From positions 1,240,001-1,304,000 of the forward strand of contig CAVVVI010000004.1 in assembly GCA_963751795.1 (NCBI GenBank): DNA of 64,000 bases, given 5' to 3'. Position numbers and translations under genes: made by a program. Position 1 is the stretch's first letter; each line of letters starts with the position of its first letter. Origin of the DNA: BOG-908 sp963751795. Its GTDB lineage: Bacteria > Pseudomonadota > Alphaproteobacteria > Acetobacterales > Acetobacteraceae. Under the pieces are notes generated by a model, which was given only the letters and a program-made list of their open reading frames with translations, was not told where the DNA came from and made no database searches. This document shows positions 60,575-64,000 of this stretch, piece after piece.

Positions 60575-61867
60575 CTAGCCCATTTCGATGCGCACCAGGC
60601 TCGGCCGCTCCACCACGCTCTCCAGCCGCTCGATGCGGTCCAGCGCCGCGCGCATGCTGGCCTCGCGCGTCTCGTGCGTCACCAGCACGATCGGCACCGC
60701 CTCGCCGGGCGAGCGGCCGTGCTGCAGCATGCTTTCCAGCGACACGCCGGCATCGCGCAACGCGCACGTCACGTCGGCGATCACGCCAGGCCGGTCCACC
60801 ACCATCAGCCGCAGATAATAGGCGCCGGTATAGGCCGCAATCGGCACCGATGGCACGGCCGGCAGTGCCGCCGCCGCGGCACCCCACATGGCCGTGCCGG
60901 TGCCGCGCGCGATGTCGATCAGATCGGCCACCACCGCGCTGGCCGTGGGTCCGGCGCCGGCGCCGCGGCCTTCGAGCATGATGCGCCCGGCGAAATCACC
61001 CTCCACCACCACGGCGTTGTACACGCCCTCCACCCGGGCCAGCGGCGCGCCTTCCGGCACCATGCAGGGGTGCACGCGGCTCTCGATGCCCGCCTCGGTC
61101 TGCCGCGCGATGCCCAGCAGCTTGATGCGATACCCAAGCTCGCGCGCAAAGCCCATGTCGAGCGCGGCGATGCCGCGTATGCCTTCGATGTGCACGCTGG
61201 CGAAATCCACCGGACGGCCGAAGGCCAGCGCCGCCAATATGGCCAGCTTGTGCGCGGCATCGATGCCGTCCAGGTCGAAGCTCGGGTCGGCTTCCGCGTA
61301 GCCCAGGCGCTGCGCGTCGGCGAGCACGTCGGCAAAGTCGCGCTGGTGCTCGCGCATCTGCGTCAGGATGTAGTTGCAGGTGCCGTTGAGGATACCAGCG
61401 ACGCGGCGGATGCGGTTGCCGGCCAGGCCTTCGCGCACCGCCTTGATCACCGGGATGCCGCCGGCCACCGCCGCCTCGAATGCCAGCGTAGCGCCGCCGG
61501 CCTCGGCGGCAGCCGCGAGTTCGGCGCCGTGCAGCGCCAGCAGCGCCTTGTTGGCCGTCACCACCGGCCGCCCGGCGCGCAAGGCGGTGGTCACGGTGGC
61601 GCGCGCCGGATCGCCGGCGCCGCCCATCATCTCGGCCAGCACGTCGATCTCCGGGTCGGCCGCCAGCGCCAGCGGGTCCGCCCACCAGCGCAGGCCGGCA
61701 ATTTCCTCCGCGCGCTTGCGGCTGCGGTCGCGGGCACTCACGGCCACCACCTCGATCGGGCGGCCGGCGCGTGCGGCGATCAGGGCAGCGTTCTGGCGCA
61801 GCAGCCGCAACACGCCGCCGCCCACCGTGCCCAGCCCGGCCAGGCCGACCCGCAATGGCGCCTTCAC
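60575..61867 (-). CDS. hom: Homoserine dehydrogenase with C-terminal ACT domain
   Basis: 430 residues from GTG 61867; the frame upstream overlaps alaC and is rejected. NAD(P) loop GLAGLGTVGGG at 8-18, TANKALLALHG, catalytic NGTCNYILTQM and GYAEADPSFDLDGIDAAHK. A regulatory ACT domain occupies about 350-430 (YYLRLMVVDRPGVIADV). It reduces aspartate semialdehyde to homoserine for threonine and methionine; ACT suggests threonine feedback. GTGA overlap with alaC makes the two translationally coupled. Confidence 0.96.
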   Translation of the reverse strand: MKAPLRVGLAGLGTVGGGVLRLLRQNAALIAARAGRPIEVVAVSARDRSRKRAEEIAGLRWWADPLALAADPEIDVLAEMMGGAGDPARATVTTALRAGRPVVTANKALLALHGAELAAAAEAGGATLAFEAAVAGGIPVIKAVREGLAGNRIRRVAGILNGTCNYILTQMREHQRDFADVLADAQRLGYAEADPSFDLDGIDAAHKLAILAALAFGRPVDFASVHIEGIRGIAALDMGFARELGYRIKLLGIARQTEAGIESRVHPCMVPEGAPLARVEGVYNAVVVEGDFAGRIMLEGRGAGAGPTASAVVADLIDIARGTGTAMWGAAAAALPAVPSVPIAAYTGAYYLRLMVVDRPGVIADVTCALRDAGVSLESMLQHGRSPGEAVPIVLVTHETREASMRAALDRIERLESVVERPSLVRIEMG

Positions 61868-63078
61868 GCCGTGGGCGCCAGCGCCGGCGCGGGTGCGGCG
61901 GCATCGGCCTGCAGGAAGCCGCGGATGGAGCGGATCGCCTGGCGCAGCCGCTGCGGGTTCTCCACCAGGCCGATGCGCACATGGTCGTCGCCGTGCTCGC
62001 CGAAGCCCAGCCCGGGGGCCACGGCCACCTGCGCACGGTCCAGCAGCAGCTTGGAAAACGCCACGCTGCCCAGATGCGCGTAGCGCGGCGGGATCGGCGC
62101 CCAGGCGAACATGCTGCCCTCCGGGCTCGGCACCGCCCAGCCCGATTGCGCCAGCCCGCGCACCAGCACGTCGCGGCGTTCCTTGTACAGCGCGCGCATC
62201 TCCGCCACGCAATCCTGCGGACCGTTCAGCGCCGCAGTTGCCGCCACCTGGATCGGCGTGAAGGCGCCGTAATCGAGATAGGATTTCATCCGCGCCAGCG
62301 CTGCGATCAGCCGCGGATTGCCGGCGGCAAAACCAATCCGCCAGCCGGGCATGGAGTAGGTCTTCGACATCGACGTGAACTCCACCGCGATGTCCTTGGC
62401 ACCCGGCACCTGCAGGATGGAGGGCGGCGGCACGTCGCCGAAATAGATTTCGGCATAGGCGAGATCCGAGAGGATCCACACCTCGTGCCGGCGCGCGAGG
62501 GCCACCAGCTCGGTGTAGAAATCGAGGTCGGCCAGATAGGCCGTGGGGTTGGACGGGAAGTTCACGATCAGCGCGGTGGGTTTGGGCACCGAATGGCGCA
62601 CGCCCACGTCGATGGCCCGCAGCATGGCCTCGCCAGGCTGGGCGGGAATGCTGCGCACCGAGGCGCCGGCGATGATGAAGCCGAACTGGTGGATGGGATA
62701 GGACGGGTTGGGCACCAGGATGGTGTCGCCGGGGCTGGTGATGGCGCTGGCCAGATTGGCCAGGCCCTCCTTGCTGCCGAGCGTGGCGATCACCTCGGTT
62801 TCCGCATCCAGCGCCACGCCGAAGCGGCGCGCGTAGTAGCCGGCCAGCGCCCGGCGCAGGCCGGTGATGCCGCGGCTGGTGGAATAGCGGTGGGTGCGCG
62901 GATCGGCGACGGTTTCAACCAGCTTGGCCACGATATGCGGCGGCGTGGGGCTGTCGGGATTGCCCATGCCGAGATCGATGATGTCCTGCCCGGCGGCGCG
63001 GGCGCGCGCCTTGGCGGTGTTCACCTCGGCGAACACGTAGGGCGGCAGGCGGCGGATGCGGTGGAATTCTTCGGTCAT
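61864..63078 (-). CDS. alaC: Class I aminotransferase, AlaC-like
   Basis: 404 residues. Fold-type I PLP enzyme: LGMGNPDSPTPPHIV, HRYSTSRGITGLRRA, GSKEGLANLA, NFPSNPTAYLA, and PLP lysine K239 in SMSKTYSMPGWRIGF. This sequence class covers AlaC (glutamate-pyruvate aminotransferase) and is close to LL-diaminopimelate aminotransferase; placed before hom in alphaproteobacteria, it is usually named alaC. Overlaps the hom start by four bases. The last 20 residues are an Ala/Pro tail. Confidence 0.92.
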   Translation of the reverse strand: MTEEFHRIRRLPPYVFAEVNTAKARARAAGQDIIDLGMGNPDSPTPPHIVAKLVETVADPRTHRYSTSRGITGLRRALAGYYARRFGVALDAETEVIATLGSKEGLANLASAITSPGDTILVPNPSYPIHQFGFIIAGASVRSIPAQPGEAMLRAIDVGVRHSVPKPTALIVNFPSNPTAYLADLDFYTELVALARRHEVWILSDLAYAEIYFGDVPPPSILQVPGAKDIAVEFTSMSKTYSMPGWRIGFAAGNPRLIAALARMKSYLDYGAFTPIQVAATAALNGPQDCVAEMRALYKERRDVLVRGLAQSGWAVPSPEGSMFAWAPIPPRYAHLGSVAFSKLLLDRAQVAVAPGLGFGEHGDDHVRIGLVENPQRLRQAIRSIRGFLQADAAAPAPALAPTA

Positions 63079-63107
63079 CGTGAGCCCTGGAACAAAACAG
63101 CGGCGCT

Positions 63108-64000
63108 CTATTGCAGCCGCAGCACGACGCCCCGCCCGAACGCGTTGGCGCTGAGCCTGATCATGGTGGCGGGCACGCGTTGGCCCTCCAGCGCCGTGGC
63201 CACTGCGCGGGCACGGCGCAGCGCCAGCGCGATCGCGGCTGCCTGCCCGTCCGGCGTGTCGGACTGGGCCGCACCCAATCCCACCACCTCGACCGGCCGC
63301 TTGCCGCGCGTGCGCAGGAACTCGCGCAGCGTCTGGGTCTGTGACGGCGGCAGCACGGCCGAGCCTTCGGGGAAGAACAGGCGGGTGCCCGATGGCGGGG
63401 CAGCCAGGCCGGCCGGCAGCACGCGCGGCGTCGGCGCCGGCTCGGCCGCGATACCCTCGAATGTCGCAGGCGGCGGCGGCGCCGGCGGCAGCGCCTGCAG
63501 ATCGGCCGGCAGCGACGGATCGCTCGCAATGGTGAGCGGCGCGTCCGGGGCCGGGCCGGCCGGCGCCCCGGCGACGGCGATGGGCGCGGCGCGCCTGGCA
63601 GGCGGCGGCGCCGGCGCGTCCGCGGTGGCCAGCGTGGCGGCCGCTAACGGTGCCGCGCCACCGGCCGGCAGGGCGGCTTGCGGCGGCGTGGTGCCGGCCA
63701 GCGCGGGCATGGTGGGCGCGGCTGCGGCTGCAGGCGGCGGCAACGGCGCCAGCGGTGCGTCGGCCGCCTCGCGCTCCGTGCGGTCGCGCTCGGCGGCGAG
63801 CTGCGCGGCCAGGCCGTTGCGATACGAGGCGGCGGGCAGGCTCGGCTTGGCCGGCACGCTGCCCAGCTTGGGATAGGGCTGTCCGGCCCCGGGCGGCGGC
63901 GGCCGCTGGGCCGCGATCTCGCCACCCTGCAGATCGTGGAACAGATCCACCGGGCCGCTCAGCGGATCGTGGCAGCCGCCCAGCGCCAGGCCGGCCACCA
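63108..64000 (-). CDS. OmpA-like lipoprotein (5' end outside window)
   Basis: Partial. At the window edge a lipobox-like LALGGC lies near the N-terminus, so the mature protein is probably a lipoprotein; the signal peptide starts outside the window. A long Ala/Pro-rich disordered linker follows (about residues 60-190), then a compact OmpA-like domain: LFFPEGSAVLPPSQTQTLREFL, VEVVGLGAAQSDTPDG and ALRRARAVATAL. The peptidoglycan-binding Asp/Arg pattern is only partly clear. Probable outer-membrane to cell-wall anchor. It ends 29 bp before the alaC start region. Confidence 0.7.
   Translation of the reverse strand, partial: VAGLALGGCHDPLSGPVDLFHDLQGGEIAAQRPPPPGAGQPYPKLGSVPAKPSLPAASYRNGLAAQLAAERDRTEREAADAPLAPLPPPAAAAAPTMPALAGTTPPQAALPAGGAAPLAAATLATADAPAPPPARRAAPIAVAGAPAGPAPDAPLTIASDPSLPADLQALPPAPPPPATFEGIAAEPAPTPRVLPAGLAAPPSGTRLFFPEGSAVLPPSQTQTLREFLRTRGKRPVEVVGLGAAQSDTPDGQAAAIALALRRARAVATALEGQRVPATMIRLSANAFGRGVVLRLQ

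Overview
The window is high-GC DNA with strong GC bias at third codon positions, typical of an alphaproteobacterium. The blocks recJ-glpX-hom-alaC, rplM-rpsI, glnB-glnA and DUF3553/chpT-cheA are arranged as in Rhodospirillales. An acid-type sedolisin, an EPS-style GMC/epimerase/glycosyltransferase block and a short A/T-rich hairpin repeat that I associate with acetic-acid-type genomes point to the Acetobacteraceae; this placement is inference. No phage, plasmid or CRISPR signature was seen.

Layout. 1-7.9 kb: envelope or polysaccharide genes (membrane glycosyltransferase, flavoproteins, epimerase, GT4, acyltransferase). 8-18 kb: Spy-like protein, cystathionine gamma-synthase-family enzyme, aldo/keto reductase and two tandem RND efflux permeases that bracket an A/T-rich membrane ORF. 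17.9-24 kb: DUF3553 and a chemotaxis operon chpT-cheA-cheW-cheY-cheB-cheR. 24-27 kb: phosphomannomutase and galU (sugar nucleotide supply), then tRNA-Glu. 27-43 kb: a catabolic and envelope-transport region with GMC and SDR oxidoreductases, thiolase, TetR regulator, APH-type kinase, two DUF1329 proteins, an MMPL permease, a YCF48 protein and a DUF1302 outer-membrane protein. 43-52 kb: housekeeping (glnA, glnB, aminotransferase, tRNA-His, mobA, marC, rplM, rpsI, argC, gamma carbonic anhydrase). 52-57.6 kb: secreted proteins (sedolisin, GspG, transglycosylase, a beta-repeat protein lacking Lys, Arg and Cys, small exported proteins). 57.6-64 kb: recJ, glpX, hom, alaC and an OmpA-like lipoprotein that runs off the end.

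How it fits together. The most coherent system is the 30.9-43.1 kb region. The DUF1302 barrel, DUF1329 proteins, YCF48 protein and MMPL permease look like a trans-envelope route for a hydrophobic compound, and the oxidoreductases, thiolase and kinase would oxidise and process it. Three intergenic regions there share a palindrome of the form GGGTG-N2-CACCC next to a minus-strand TTGAC box: thiolase/TetR, DUF1329/DUF1329 and upstream of DUF1302. This is a candidate TetR regulon. 

Quality note. Three conserved genes (cheB, a thiolase, recJ) carry four apparent single-base insertions in total. Because recJ and cheB are otherwise fully conserved, sequence error is at least as likely as gene decay.
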